64,000 nt of DNA from Mesodorylaimus sp. YZB2_4 (GCA_030248295.1 JASANH010000212.1:248001-312000); one strand, 5' to 3'; numbered from the stretch's first letter, positions 47,701-58,642 are shown. Numbers and translations: made by a program. The notes: a model not told the origin generated them from the letters alone.

Positions 47701-49585
47701 ATAGAGACAACTCTGTCATAACTTTCGGAGCCTGAGACAGCTTATCCTTGGTTAAACAAAGAAATACGTAATATATATGAGCCCAAGGCTAGAGTTGCAT
47801 CTAGTCTTCACAAAAGATATTGCTTACAAAGTCATATTGTGCTGGACGACACTAGCTCCTGTCAGAACCTCCACCACTGATGGAGAAATGTAAGGGTACC
47901 TATCACTTTTGAACACAGCTAACTGTTCTGCAATGGTAACATGGATGGTGGTCAAGGGGGCTATTACTGGTTCATATTTGGTGTTTGGGTACAGACTATA
48001 TTGCTCTTCCAGCCACGTATACCCAGGAAGTTATGTCATATTCAGGAATCAAATGTCATCGTAGATACCCCTACGACCTGCTAAAAGTTATCAATTCCTT
48101 CTTATATTAGAGTATGGCTAGTCCCACCCATTCATCAGAGTTGAAAAGAATGTTTATGAGAACTCTCACATATGGACCCTTCTCTTTGCAGAAATTACTC
48201 AGAAAAATTGGTCATTCTCACAGCTTACAATTGGTGTGACATTCTCGGAAGTTACGCAGGATGAGAACGTGGAATAATAGACTTTGTGCATGCATTCATA
48301 AAGCATATACTGCAAATCGTGGAGTCGAACAACTATTAAAAGGTTTCTGTAGTTGCTAATGGTAGTAACTTGCAAAATTTCTGTATTTCTGACCCGTTTT
48401 ACTTGATCTTTCAAAAAAGTGACCCGACCCGATTTTGACCCGACCCGATTTTGACCCGACCCGACCCGGAATTTTGCTGACCCGACCTGACCCGAAATTA
48501 CCTGACCCGATCCGGCGTCTAGATACAAGGGGATCCAACATGAACCGATCTGAGCTAACATCCCAGGTGCATGTGATCATGGGAAGCAGTGAAGTGCTCT
48601 GTCTATTGCAGTCAACGCTTCGGCTGTAACTCATGATGTATCCGCTCTACGATGATAACTGGTGAGCTCGGAGAGGGGAGTGGAGGGTGTCCGCATTGAA
48701 CGGGTGCCTGGGCCTGGTCTTATCGTATCCTTTCTTTTGCCTCCTTCTATGTGTGCTACTGAATATGACTTTTTGCTGAAGGCCACACTAACACATACTT
48801 CTTTAATGTCTCGATAAAAGAAATAAAATATACGGTCGAAATATTAATTTTTTCACTGGTGTGGCTTGAGCCGAAGGCATTTTCACCATGTTTGTCAAGG
48901 CTCGAATTCTCAACGACAAATAATTCACTATTATCATGCTTAAAATGATAAAGTGGCTCAATAGTACCAAGGTATCTGTTTCAGACCCAGCTCGGCACCA
49001 AAGCAGCAGTTTGGGTCGCCATGCAGCGGGATAACAATATTGTTGGCAAGCCCTGCTGCATCACCCAAAGCACAACTTACTGGTATGACGCTGTCAATAG
49101 CCGCAATACGAAAATGCCAGCAAACATGACGTGGATTCGAAATTGGGGTTGCGCTGATCATGATGCCGGCTCTGAATACTATCTGGCCATCTTTCTGGAT
49201 AATATCAGATTCGGAGATCTCCCGAGTACACCAGCATATTTCACCACATATCCATTGTGCCAGATTACAAGTATATTTGACTGTGCTAGAGATTTTTGCA
49301 CTTACAAATTTTGTCGTTTCAGATTTTGGTCGCAATTATACAAAAAGAAATGTTTGCATGACAGAAACTCCGATCGAGTCATTCCCTGCGAACATTGTTG
49401 AAGACTGCGCCAGTGTTTGTTCAAAAAAGGTCTGGTGTCGAAGTTTCAATTTTATAGGCGACGCCAACTGCGCCATGTCCTGCCAGTTATTCTCGTGGAC
49501 GAGCACCGAGGCGTGCCCGAAATGTCCAACCACGATTCCGAGAAGTCAAAGTCAATTTGACTGCTATCATTACACATATGATTAG
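41781..49585 (+). CDS. Secreted C-type lectin + PAN/Apple-domain protein, 4 exons, 270 aa
   Basis: Exons are 41781-41838, 42480-42685, 48985-49270 and 49323-49585; all junctions are GT-AG and phases close to the TAG stop. Exon 1 encodes a signal peptide (MSNIAFWIFYTVFLARWVSG). Exons 2-3 form a C-type lectin fold (about residues 33-183) with GGRCFFIP, the WTTCQSYNATLAQM helix, a VWVAM strand in place of WIGL, and closing PLCQIT. The EPN/QPD and WND calcium-sugar motifs are not visible, so calcium-dependent sugar binding is doubtful. Exon 4 (184-270) is a cysteine-rich PAN/Apple-like module (ESFPANIVEDCASVCSKKVWC, SFNF) ending DCYHYTYD. A secreted adhesion or immune role is inferred from domains only. 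A close paralogue lies on the minus strand at 59952-60552. Intron 2 (6.3 kb) is filled with transposons. AATAAA at 50065-50070 may be the poly(A) signal. Confidence 0.85.
42010..42391 (-). mobile_element. SINE family A, copy 2
   Basis: Inverted copy of 7360-7740. The minus strand begins GCCGCGGTGGCTTAGTTGGT and TTAAGGCGTTGGTCC, a better-preserved tRNA-like A box. It lies in intron 1 of the lectin/PAN gene. Its distal 100 bp match SINE family B. Confidence 0.85.
42950..43080 (+). mobile_element. tRNA-derived SINE with LINE-like 3' motif
   Basis: The head GGCCTCGTGGCCTGGTTTAGGC, then GCCTCTCAC, resembles a tRNA-Val-type 5' half. The downstream CCCTTCACCCTCGAGTGCG is shared with the 783-1281 repeat and with LINE 3' ends. 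Confidence 0.5.
43434..44599 (+). pseudogene. LINE ORF1 protein (broken)
   Basis: The N-terminal part (43440-43600) is a heptad-like coiled coil (KKIDLFSKQLALHDHKIEALEQKV) in one frame. After a frameshift near 43600 a long frame runs to TAA 44597-44599. That frame could hold an RRM-like nucleic-acid-binding fold, typical of L1/Tx1 ORF1 proteins, which form trimers coating the LINE RNA. It starts 5' of the endonuclease frame by the usual short gap. No intact start codon links the parts, so the copy is dead. Confidence 0.55.
44622..46960 (+). pseudogene. LINE ORF2 remnant
   Basis: Only the first endonuclease strand and the SQETH motif (about 44720) survive before a deletion leads straight into RT sequence (RRLARVLDSLIAP about 44830). 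The catalytic box reads FADE instead of FADD. After the MITE, KYLGVY and thumb-region sequence follow, then two longer frames, 46057-46344 and 46380-46940. The second contains SFLWKLLHRIIPTG, the zf-RVT-type region, although its cysteines are lost. At least five frame changes are needed. Confidence 0.65.
45353..45580. mobile_element. MITE inserted in the LINE RT region
   Basis: Imperfect inverted ends CAGTCGCACTAGG...GTGGTGCGACCAG, with internal repeats of GTCGCAC(T) and GAGAAT(G/C)GTTCT in both directions. Flanking LINE codons (FADE on the left, VSQFVAQ on the right) show it interrupts a coding stretch. No clean target duplication was identified. Confidence 0.6.
47313..48521. mobile_element. 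hAT-like non-autonomous DNA transposon, 1.2 kb
   Basis: Flanked by an exact 8-bp duplication GATACAAG (47305-47312 and 48522-48529). The termini are inverted, CAGACACCGGATCAGGT and TAGACGCCGGATCGGGT. Subterminal clusters of GACCCGA words lie at 47335-47412 and 48388-48510. There is no transposase. A decayed relative lies at 7085-7985. Confidence 0.85.
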
Positions 49586-50637
49586 GAGGTCATCCCTGCT
49601 GCGGTCTTGTACACGATTATTGAAAGAATATGACTTCTTTCTTTGCTGCTGCTGAGTATTATAGGTTTTAGAAAGATTTATTAGTCTTGCTTATTATACG
49701 ATACAGTATATATCCTCGGTGATACCGCTCTTTTAGCGTGATTATGTACAAATATAGCGATGTCTCCCTGCAGAAGAGAACACAGCTGATTTGCGCTAGC
49801 CCTTTACTGCTCACTAAAATATCATCCTACAGCTAATTCTAAAAAAGTCTGTTATCAGACGACAAATGATTAGCCCAGCTACCGTTCTTAGACCAAATGC
49901 AAAGCGAGACTAGGCTGGCTGGGCTCTCTCGGCGACGCATGCTTGCAAGTACGTTTCTCAAGGTGATATATAGTGTCTATTGCTTGACGAAATAACTACT
50001 TCCATACTAGTTTCGACGACGCTCACTGAACTTTTGATGATGTGTGCGTGGTGCGTATCCACCGAATAAAGTATGTCTGGTAGTCAGGGCCCAGGATCCA
50101 CAATTCGCTCATCACAGTGGCGGTCACTGTAGCCAGCACCCCTAGCGGTCGGGAGCAATCGATACGCTCCCCTGGTTGGCGCGTCAACCTCTTCGGTTGA
50201 TGTTTCTAGGTCAGCTATAGTCGCGAAACATGCCAACCTCCAGGCTGAGTTTTTTGCTATCTCCCGCCGCCTTGATGCGATGTCACTCTCGCCGTAAAGA
50301 AGCTACATTCTACCCTTAGGTCCCAGCTTTTATGCGCGACCATGCGGGTGATCCTTATGTAAGCTGGAGAGGAAAGTAGCCGCGTATCGATGAGACATCA
50401 TGGGCACGAGCTTACGATCAGACAACTCGCTATTGAACAATGCAGTGTGGATTAGGGTAGGTGCTGTACATACTGGCAACTATATACTGTAGATGATCTT
50501 GCGGGAATGTCCTTTTTCGCTTGTAGCCACACTTCATTAAGTGCTTGTGGTATGTTGCTTCAATATAAGGGTGGGCAGGAACTTTTTTCCGGGACATGCA
50601 GTACGTGGACACATTAGGGTACTTGATCACCACAATC
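49586..50637. other. Intergenic; 3' UTR of lectin gene then unassigned
   Basis: It has a possible poly(A) signal at 50065-50070. A CCTCTTCGGTTGATGTTTCT stretch near 50185 is related in inverse orientation to 30084-30108. No gene seen. Confidence 0.4.
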
Positions 50638-52004
50638 TATAAGTCGGATTACTCAGTCAAGAGGCACCACGATGCACGGCGCCAATCTGGCGGGGAGGCC
50701 CACGGCCGCGCGAAACACAAAACTAGTCACGAGCGCGCGCCTGAAAACAGGTTTTTTGCATGCTAGGAGCGGGAGAGTCGGGGTGGCTTTTGTGGTAGCG
50801 TGGCTTGAGTGACTGACTATATCATGAACAGTGCGACGATCAAGCTTTCACTCCGCTGCTGTTTCTCCTACAGTGCTAGTGCTAAACATAGAGAAATAGA
50901 GATGGGTGTTAATTATCACTTGCCTCAATTGTCCGTCAGCCTTTGCGCGTCTTTTTATGGGAGGTGCTGGCGACTTCTGGTAACTGTTGGGCTTCGTCGC
51001 AAAATCGCTTGCAGCTCCTCAAGTGCCATTGACGATATCACTACTAGTGTTGCGTTAAGTTTCAACGCTGCAGCTGTAGCGGCGACAGGATTGGTGCTAA
51101 AGGCGGAAAAATACAGGTTTGCATCGATCACTGCTTGCCTGAGTTGTGCATCAGGGGTAAATTTCTTGATTGGTGCCAGTGCATCTTTGTGAAATTCAGG
51201 ACGCAAATGTATTTTTCCCTCATGAACTTTCGAGCATTGAACTGACGATGAGGCTTCTGTTGCACTGCTGGCGCAGGGCACTGATGATCCTGAGTGGCCT
51301 TCATTTCTTTCAGTTGCGGCGGGATCAGCTTACAATCGCGTAATAAATTTAGCGTATCCTGCGTGATCCCAGTCACATGGACGGTGTTTAAGCGTTTTAG
51401 CGCTAATCCGCCATCCACTCCATTCAAATCCTAATCTGTGTTTAACTGGACATGGACTTGTGGTATGTTCATGTCTACATCCATGCTTGTGTCCATGTCA
51501 ATATTAATGCTGGCATCTGGTTCCGTAAGCGCCTCGGTTTCCTCATCAGTGTCGCCATGTTTGCTTTCGCGAACAAAAACTCATAAAATTTTTGGTACCA
51601 TAAATACAGTTTACTCGATTTTTGTTTTCTAGGACTTATCCAGTTCAGTTCCGAAGCTAAAGTTCGGAAAGGACAGTACAGTCTGCTTAGTGGATGTGCA
51701 GTCAGATGGACAACAAATTCACTAAGCAAAACCGAGCTAGGTTCTAAAACATTAGCTTTTCTGCATGTGTCAATGTGTACATGGTCTTCTCGATGTCATG
51801 CGGCTATCGAGAAGGCCTTACTCAAAAAAAGTATCGCGAATCTGGCGCTTGGAATTCGAAAAAACGCCGCCCCTAGCATACAAGAAACCTGTTTTCAGGC
51901 GCGCGCTCGTTGCTAGTTTTGTTGCTAGCCATGGGCCGCCCCGCCGGACTAGCGCCGTGCATCGTAGTGCCTACTGTAGACTGATCGTGAGTGATCCGAC
52001 TATA
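50638..52004. mobile_element. DNA transposon with ~140-bp terminal inverted repeats
   Basis: The left end (50638-50780) matches the reverse complement of the right end (51860-52004). Shared blocks are TCGGAT(T/C)ACTCA, ACGATGCACGGCGC, AAAACTAG and ACGAGCGCGCGCCTGAAAAC. The termini start TATA(A)GTCGG, and a TA target site is possible. The interior (50955-51427, minus) has two overlapping frames of about 100 codons without a recognisable DDE core. It is probably non-autonomous or an unrecognised family. Confidence 0.8.
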
Positions 52005-52509
52005 CAAATGTCGCAGAGGGCGCCCAGCCAACCTTACTTGTTAGTCTCGCCTCGCATTTGGTCAGAGAACGGTGGCTAGGCAAACCAGTTTTTGTCTGAT
52101 GACGAACTTTTTTAGAAATAAATGTATACCGCGGACATTTCTCAGAATCTAAACAAAGCTGGTCAGATGTTTGATTGAACATTGTACTAAGCGTGAATAA
52201 CATTGAGCAATAAAAAAAGAACAACATATTACAATCACGTTCACAATAACACTCCAAAACATTGTCTTATTCGCAATGAAAATAGGGCTGAAATGTACAA
52301 ACGCTCATGTCTGACTGTCAGTCATGGGCTGACTGACCAATCCACTTCCACGTGCATGCTGTAAACACGCACACACCTACGCACATTGACGCTTGCTGGC
52401 CTGCCCAAAGAATTCATGGCAGCCTCCAAAATGTTCACTTAGCGACTGGTATGCATGCAGTACAACTAAACAAATACACATGATAAATAAATCTTGCTCG
52501 TCATAACTA

Positions 52510-53487
52510 TTACATCAAAGCTACTGACCCGCAACAATATTGACACGGGGCTGAGTAACCGTTATTTTTTTTAACTGTGTCTGTACGCGATGTCTGAAAC
52601 GAAGCACTCCCCGAAAGTGCTGTTTTAGCCCGTCCAAACCTAGCCCTGAATTCTTGTCTAATCGGACGGACCATAAAGAGGGTGATGAGGGGGTTGACTG
52701 TGAATGATATCAGAAAACTGGTCATGCCAGCAAAAGTGTACCACGGGGACATCGGCATGACCATCTGGATCCACACAATGGTCACCACTGGGGTCTGAAA
52801 TACCATCGGCAGGAAAGCTGATACAAAAATAAATTTCAACATTTCTCCATCACTCTGCAATTTGGTTTTTTGTGCGTTCGACAGCGATTGATTTTTGTAT
52901 TTTTTCAAAAAATTAAACATTTTGAAATTGAAAAAAAGAACTAATCCTATCCCCAAAAACATTAGACTAAAATTTGCCAAAGCAGTTACAACTAGAGTCT
53001 CAGGGGTAAATTTTACTGCGCAGAAAGAACCCTCGTATCTTCCCAACGATTCAGCCAGAGCGTGAGGGATCGAAGTCACTATTGCCAGGGCCCAAACGGA
53101 AATGCACATGAAGCAGATATTGGGAATTGTGTAAATTCTTTTGTGCAGATTACTGTGGAAAATGGACACGTATCGATTGGCTGCCAAAAATGGCTCCGAG
53201 TACATCGAAGCTCCAGCTAAACCTATCTCCAGCAATCCCCCGGCTGTGCACAGGGGGGATGTGGCTGGTTGCCCAGTCAAGATGGTGGCCGGGTGCAGAG
53301 TGCCCATACAAATGCAGTAGAGGAAATCGGCCAGGATGTGATTGAGGATGAAACAGACGTAATCTTTGTGCCGTAAACCGCTGTTCATAAGAATCACGAA
53401 CAGGAGGACTCCATTGGTCACCACGCCAGTCGTTCCCAGGACCACGCAGGAGATGGATATTGCCAGATCCGGATTCGACACATTCAT
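52510..53487 (-). CDS. Class A (rhodopsin-like) G-protein-coupled receptor, single exon, 325 aa
   Basis: Seven-helix receptor at the plasma membrane; ligand unknown. N-terminus short with an N-glycosylation site (NVS, residues 2-4). TM1 includes NGVLLFVILMNSG, TM2 has LADF (family LAxxD), TM3 ends in NRY instead of DRY, TM4 holds the conserved Trp (VWALAI), TM5 is near 165-190, TM6 has FLPMVFQTP (Pro kept, CWxP Trp absent) and TM7 has NPLIT, lacking the NPxxY Tyr. The Cys pair is present: LCTAGG before TM3 and FCAVKF in loop 2. The C-tail is about 45 residues, Ser/Thr-rich, with adjacent cysteines (QYCCGS) suitable for palmitoylation. The gene is uninterrupted and intronless, as in lineage-expanded GPCR families. 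It lies between the two lectin/PAN paralogues. No promoter element was recognised. Confidence 0.88.
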   Translation of the reverse strand: MNVSNPDLAISISCVVLGTTGVVTNGVLLFVILMNSGLRHKDYVCFILNHILADFLYCICMGTLHPATILTGQPATSPLCTAGGLLEIGLAGASMYSEPFLAANRYVSIFHSNLHKRIYTIPNICFMCISVWALAIVTSIPHALAESLGRYEGSFCAVKFTPETLVVTALANFSLMFLGIGLVLFFNFKMFNFLKKYKNQSLSNAQKTKLQSDGEMLKFIFVSAFLPMVFQTPVVTIVWIQMVMPMSPWYTFAGMTSFLISFTVNPLITLFMVRPIRQEFRARFGRAKTALSGSASFQTSRTDTVKKNNGYSAPCQYCCGSVALM

Positions 53488-54343
53488 TTCCGGGAGATGG
53501 TCGATGGTGGAATGATTAGCGAGGCTTCTATTCCGTTAGCCAATTCGATTTTTTGAATCCTTCGAAAAGCTTTGCGACAATTGCAATAAATTAGCAAAAG
53601 CTAAAAGAATTGAGGATAGATAATAAGAACGAAAAACATTTTCAAGCTCTACTAACTATCTGGCTGAATGTTAGGATGTTTCTCAGGGGCATAGTTCATT
53701 CGTCCGCCATAACAACTGCGACAATTCACAGAATCCATTCTTGACGCTGGGGATTTTCAGGGATTGCCTATGGTAGATCAATACGACGCGGAAGTTATCA
53801 TTTCATCTAGCGTTCCGATGTCGCCAGTTGTCGTGTCAGTGACCCATTTTGAAGAATCGCTTATTATGACCCTTTACGCATACACGGCTCAGCTCAGGGT
53901 TAGAGATAATCCGACAATATAAGGTCCGACCTTTTTTATTATGCTCTTCACGCACATGAAACTTTCTTAATCCGAAAGTCATTTGTGCGTTTTCAATTTG
54001 CATTTAACTCCGGCCTTGCCATTTTTTCTCCACGAATTGCGCATTTATGAAAGTATCAGCGCAATCTTATGTTACACAAAAATTAATTTTCCACGTGGGA
54101 AAAGAAGAAATGGTTTTCTGATTGTTTCGTTGCATGTTGTCATTTCTTGTGCAATTTATCTGATCACTCAACATAGGACGAGTGCATAACAGGCGCAAGC
54201 TTGATGTCGTGGATTGCCAAGTTAAAGAGCCTGCGCCAAAAATGTCCATCGGGAGATCATTTAAAATAAGAGGGAATAGGAGGGAAGGAGCAAGTATAGG
54301 TCGACTCCAGTTTAGGGATATTGTTACTGTTGGCCACCGACAT
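53488..54343. other. GPCR upstream region, no gene seen
   Basis: Only short frames; no TATA box at a convincing position. Confidence 0.4.
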
Positions 54344-54850
54344 CACAGGCTGTGTAAACAGCAACTAAAGCTTCGGGCGAAACCGAACGACTAAACTTGA
54401 GATTAATGGCACCAATCATGGACTTTGCCCGTCTGCTAACTTCAAAAATATGATCAGAAAACTTCAGATCGTGATAAAAAAGAACTCCTCGGTATCTGAC
54501 AGTGTTCAACATGCAAAGATGCATTATTCCAAAAAAAGGAGATTTTTCTGAAGTCGGGACTAGGAACATAACAAAAATTCAAAACTTGCGTTTTAGTCGG
54601 GTTGAGATTCAGTCCGGCCAACGTAATCCATTTAACAATAAAATCCAATGCAGGTTGCGCCAATCGATTAACATCGTCGAGTGCTTTTAAAGGAACCATC
54701 AGAAGAAGGTCGTCTGCATAAGCTTGCAACCGAAATTCTGGAAATCGACTTTCAAAATCACGTAACAATTCATCGAAAGTACGCAATTAAAAGAGTGTTG
54801 GTCCGAGAATGCTGCCCTGTGGGACACCGCTAGGTTGGTCCACGCGCTTT
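54344..54850 (-). mobile_element. LINE RT fragment
   Basis: Minus-strand RT4-RT5 region: SGVPQGSILGPTLF (about 54850-54800), LQAYADDLLLMVP and LNLNPTKTQV, with frameshifts between. It is truncated at both ends and has no tail. Confidence 0.75.
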
Positions 54851-54962
54851 GATTGTTGCATTGGAACTCATCCACTATTCATCCATATTCTCATCGCCAG
54901 TGAATACCCACCCGGCAGAACGGTGTTTATGACCAGATACCCCAATGTTCAAGGAGATGGCT

Positions 54963-55349
54963 CTATGCCAACATCTGTTCTTTGAACTGGTAAATCCTCT
55001 CCTGTTGGCAAGCTTTGTGTGAAAGCTTTTTCTGGCAGCAGCTACGAGCCATCTTCAGATTCACAAGACATCGCAACCTCAAGACAGGAATGTGAACAAG
55101 TAAAAGTTGGTATCCGTCAAATAGCTGAATGTATAGTCTCACTAATGTGTACTTTCTAGCTAAATTTCTGACTGCTTCGATACGACGGAAATACTCTTGG
55201 CGTTCCGATTCATCGGCGTATACCCAATCTGGTTTGATAGCGTCAGATGGAATTTCATGCGGAGGACGTTCGAAAAATTTGATTGGTTGATCTTCGTTTT
55301 TGGTCGTTGCTTGCATAACGGATGTTTGATCTGTTGCACCATTAGTCAA
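54963..55349 (-). pseudogene. Open frame downstream of the gag remnant, unassigned
   Basis: A 128-codon frame on the same strand directly after the zinc-knuckle gag frame. It has an acidic N-terminal half (IPSDAIKPDWVYADESERQEYFRRIEAVRNL) and a basic, cysteine-containing C-terminal half. It may be the start of the element's pol polyprotein or a fused piece; no protease motif (DTG/DSG) is visible. Confidence 0.3.
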
Positions 55350-55399
55350 AACCGAGCCAGCATGGCGACTAAAAACAGACCAACATTAGCAGTAGTTTG

Positions 55400-58300
55400 G
55401 TTGAGACCCTTGGCCTCAATTATATCTTGTTGATATAATAAAGGACACCGATATGGACCGTGACCAGGTGTACGTCCACATCCTAACACCTCGCATGGTG
55501 GACGGGAAGGACAGAGTGGTCGAATATGCCCTGTTTGATTGCAATCGGCACAGGTTCGCGTATCTGAATCTGGAGGTGGCGGTGCCTGATACGAGAGCGG
55601 TGCATGAGTGACCAGTAATGGGGAAGGTGTATACACGATGTCCCAATCCACGGGACTCAGGCCGATTTGACTGCTGTCTTTGACCCGATTGTTGGCGTTG
55701 GCGTGGCTGCTGATTTTGACCAGAATGCTGGTTCCGAGTTTGATCCAATCGATTTTGACTTTGGCTGTGGTTCTGGTTCGAATTTTGATTTTGCGTCGAA
55801 CTTGACCACTGTCGTCCATTTTGCTGCTGGTTTTGCCATTGTCTGCCGCCTCTGGCGCCTCCGCGGGCACCGCGCTGAAAATTAGAGCCAGATTGAAAGG
55901 CATTACTACCTGGATTTTGTTGGGAGCTGGGCGGGGGAACCGAAATTGGCGTCGACCCATTGCATCCGTAATTACGTGGGTGATTCGGGGTTGTACCACT
56001 TGCATATACGCTTGCGTATTCGTCTCCCGCTCCAACTGCTGCTGCTGTCGCCGTCAGGTTGGGCGTAGTGGAATTGCGTAGCTGCCTCTTGGCTGCATGT
56101 AGCTTCACTTCATCGAAGCTAGCTTGTCCTGCTCTATCGATATATTGCTCTTGGATCACAGTTGCCAATTTCGGCGGCATCTGACTGCGAAACGTATCGA
56201 TCAGAAGCCATCGGAGGGTAGTGGCTGGCGTGTTTGGGTAAGCCTTTGCTGCAGCCGTTTCCAAACGATTGGCATATTCGAGATAGCTTCCCCAGGCATC
56301 GGCTTCGTTTGCTTGAACTGCGTGTTCAAGTATGACTCGTCATGGAGTTGGAATTGTACGCACATTGCTTTCGTGACTTGGGGCCATGTAAGGGCTGAGG
56401 GATTAGAAGATTGATCGATATACTGTCGTAGCCAGTGCGCCGCTTTGTCGCTTAAGTACAGTGGTAGGATGGTGAGCAGATCTTGGTCGGACGTTGCCTG
56501 GTACGCCTTCATGCGGAATTTAAAGTCAGCCAGCCACTCGTCCAACGGCGGTGAGCCTTGTTGTCCGGTATACTTATCGATGTTGCGTTGCGGGATTTTG
56601 CCTATATCCAACGCAATTTGGATACGCAAGCCGGCCAACGCGTTTTGCTGTGCGTGTTGTAGCTGACCAGGTGGAGGTGCATTAGCATTGTGGGCTCGTC
56701 GACGCTCGTACGTTGCAAGATCAATGCTTTCAGTTGATTGATCGTTGGTGACAGAAGAGGAGATCGCTTTTGCCGCTTCGGACAGGGCGATAGTGGCTTG
56801 CACGGTTTCCTTGATTAAGGCTTGTATATCGGGTGGTGGGTTGGAGGAGGCCGCTGGAACTGACGGACCAACCTGCACTGGCGTCGGCTTTGGTGGATCG
56901 GTTGGCTGGGGGGGGGGGGGGGATTCCGACGCAGCTGCTCGGTCTCCTGCTGGAGTCGTTGAATCATTGCGGTTTGCTCCTTGTTCTGCCTCTGCATGTC
57001 GGTGATTTCATAGGATGCCAATGACAACTCGTTATCTTGTACCTGGCACCATTCGATCAGTGTCTCGCGGGGAACTTGAGACAAGTCATCGGCCGGTGGA
57101 GGGGGCGGGACGATTATCTGGCCTTGTACTGGTGGGTCGGTGAACTGAACGTGGCGTTGTTGGGGCTGCAAGCCAGTGCCCGAGGATGAAGTGGGTTGAT
57201 TGGGAGCGGTGCCTTGGTTGGACACAGACTCGGATTGCTGCTGGGTGTTCGTTGGGCGACCCCACGTTTGCGTGCGAGCGTCATACACGAGTGGCTGCTT
57301 CGTGACCGGGTGTAGATACCTGACATCAAGAGGGATTGTTACATAAAAGTCAACAAAAACCCCACCTGTGCTATATGTGGTCGTGATCTTATCGAGCCAG
57401 AATTGCATCAAATCGGTTTCTGGACCAAACGTGCGATCCAAATCGGACTGAGCTCGGGCGTGGGCCGCGGATGACTCTGCTTGGCGAAGTTTGTCAACGT
57501 CATCTTCCTTGCCAGGTTCAGGAGGTGCTTGAGGGACCAGCGAACGGAGCAAACTCCGCAAAAAACGAAGGCTGTCGTACCATTCGAATTGTGACCACGA
57601 GAACCAGTCACTGCTGGACTGTCGATTCGGGTAGGCGCGTGAGTTTTTAAAAAAATGGTCATCATTGCTGCGAAATCAAACATCCATTCTTCGAATCTTA
57701 CAAACAGTCTTTTTTATACTCGACACTACAGTATTGGAATGCATTGACTGAGGATGTGAATTTTAGTACATTTCTTAAATTCAGGGACAAGATATGTCGC
57801 ATGAAATTTTAGTGCTCTGAAACATGACGTTTTTTAAGTCTTGACATTTCTTTGACATTTTAAATTGTTTTTGTTTTTTATTATCGTATGGGTCTTTTGA
57901 TGGCCTGAGTGCACAGCTAGTGCTCCGTCAAAAGTAAAGTATCAAGTATCAAGTATCACTGGTTACAATCTTGACGGGGGGAGCGTCAAGCGGATCGAAC
58001 CGTTCTTGGGACTGTGGCGGATCATTGGCACGGGGATCTGGATTGGAACGAGCATAGGCGGGGCACACCGGGATGACTCCAGTACTAGGTTGGTGACCAC
58101 CCTGAGCAGAGGAACGGACATTTGATTGCTTACTTTGCTCTGCCTTGTCCACTTTCGCTTGCAGCGCCTGTACTTGAGCCTCGAGGATAGCCGTCTTCAA
58201 CCGTTCTTGAGCAAATTTCGATCTTTCTTCGGCCCATTGCTGCTCTCGTCGTTCGATTGTGCTCCGTATTGACTCGGCATGACGTCTGGCACTGTCTGCC

Positions 58301-58532
58301 TCCACGACGGCTGCAACGGCACGTTCATACGACTCGGACACTTCTTGGCGGAGTTGCTTGGCCTGTTCGACAGAGATGAGCTGTCGTCGAGCTGCGGGGG
58401 TAATCGGTCGCGCTCATCGGGGGGGGGGGGGGGGGGGGGGGGGCGGATCGACGGCCGTGATCTGAACTGTGGACTCTTCGACGGGATTCTCGTCGGTGAC
58501 CTGATCAGCATTTGGCGGCTGATCGGCCATTT
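55400..58532 (-). pseudogene. gag polyprotein of the gypsy-type element (broken)
   Basis: The first ATG after the leader is at about 58532 (MADQPPNADQ). A C25 run (58443-58419 on the minus strand) follows and shifts the frame. Then come a coiled-coil segment (58341-57949), the inserted LINE piece, a region with FGPETDLMQFWLDKITTTYS and proline stretches (57561-56815), and a second C run (56922-56908). The capsid-like region follows (56878-56201: LDEWLADFKFRMKAYQ, AAHWLRQYI, LHDESYLNTQFKQTKP). A Gln/Asn/Arg-rich linker and two cysteine knuckles (CADCNQTGHIRPLC, CEVLGCGRTPGHGPYRC) end it. At least four frame changes occur, two at homopolymer runs, so some could be assembly errors. Confidence 0.75.
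57684..57957 (+). mobile_element. LINE 3' end inserted in gag
   Basis: Short C-terminal coding stretch (LQYWNALTEDVNFSTFLKF), then a 3' UTR with the hairpin CTTTTGA (57894-57900) / TCAAAAG (57928-57934), loop containing GAGTGCACAGC, and an (AAGTATC)n tail. Opposite in orientation to the gag. Confidence 0.75.
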
Positions 58533-58642
58533 CGGGCAGAATAATCGGCGAAATCAATGAGTGGCTTGCAAAGCCTGGCTAGTATCGGGCGGGAGTGGGG
58601 TGGACAATCGGTGGCTAGGATGCACGGCTCACACGGGTTGGA

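Noticed and set aside
47300..48530. GACCCGA tracts as a simple satellite or telomere-like repeat
   Set aside because: They occur only near both ends of an element bounded by an 8-bp duplication, which fits subterminal transposon repeats better.
50809..51192. Plus-strand 127-codon frame
   Set aside because: Lies inside the inverted-terminal transposon and has low-complexity Ser/Ala composition; the opposite strand is also open.
55821..56414. Plus-strand frames opposite the gag
   Set aside because: Shadows of the minus-strand gag, which has zinc knuckles and a capsid-like region.
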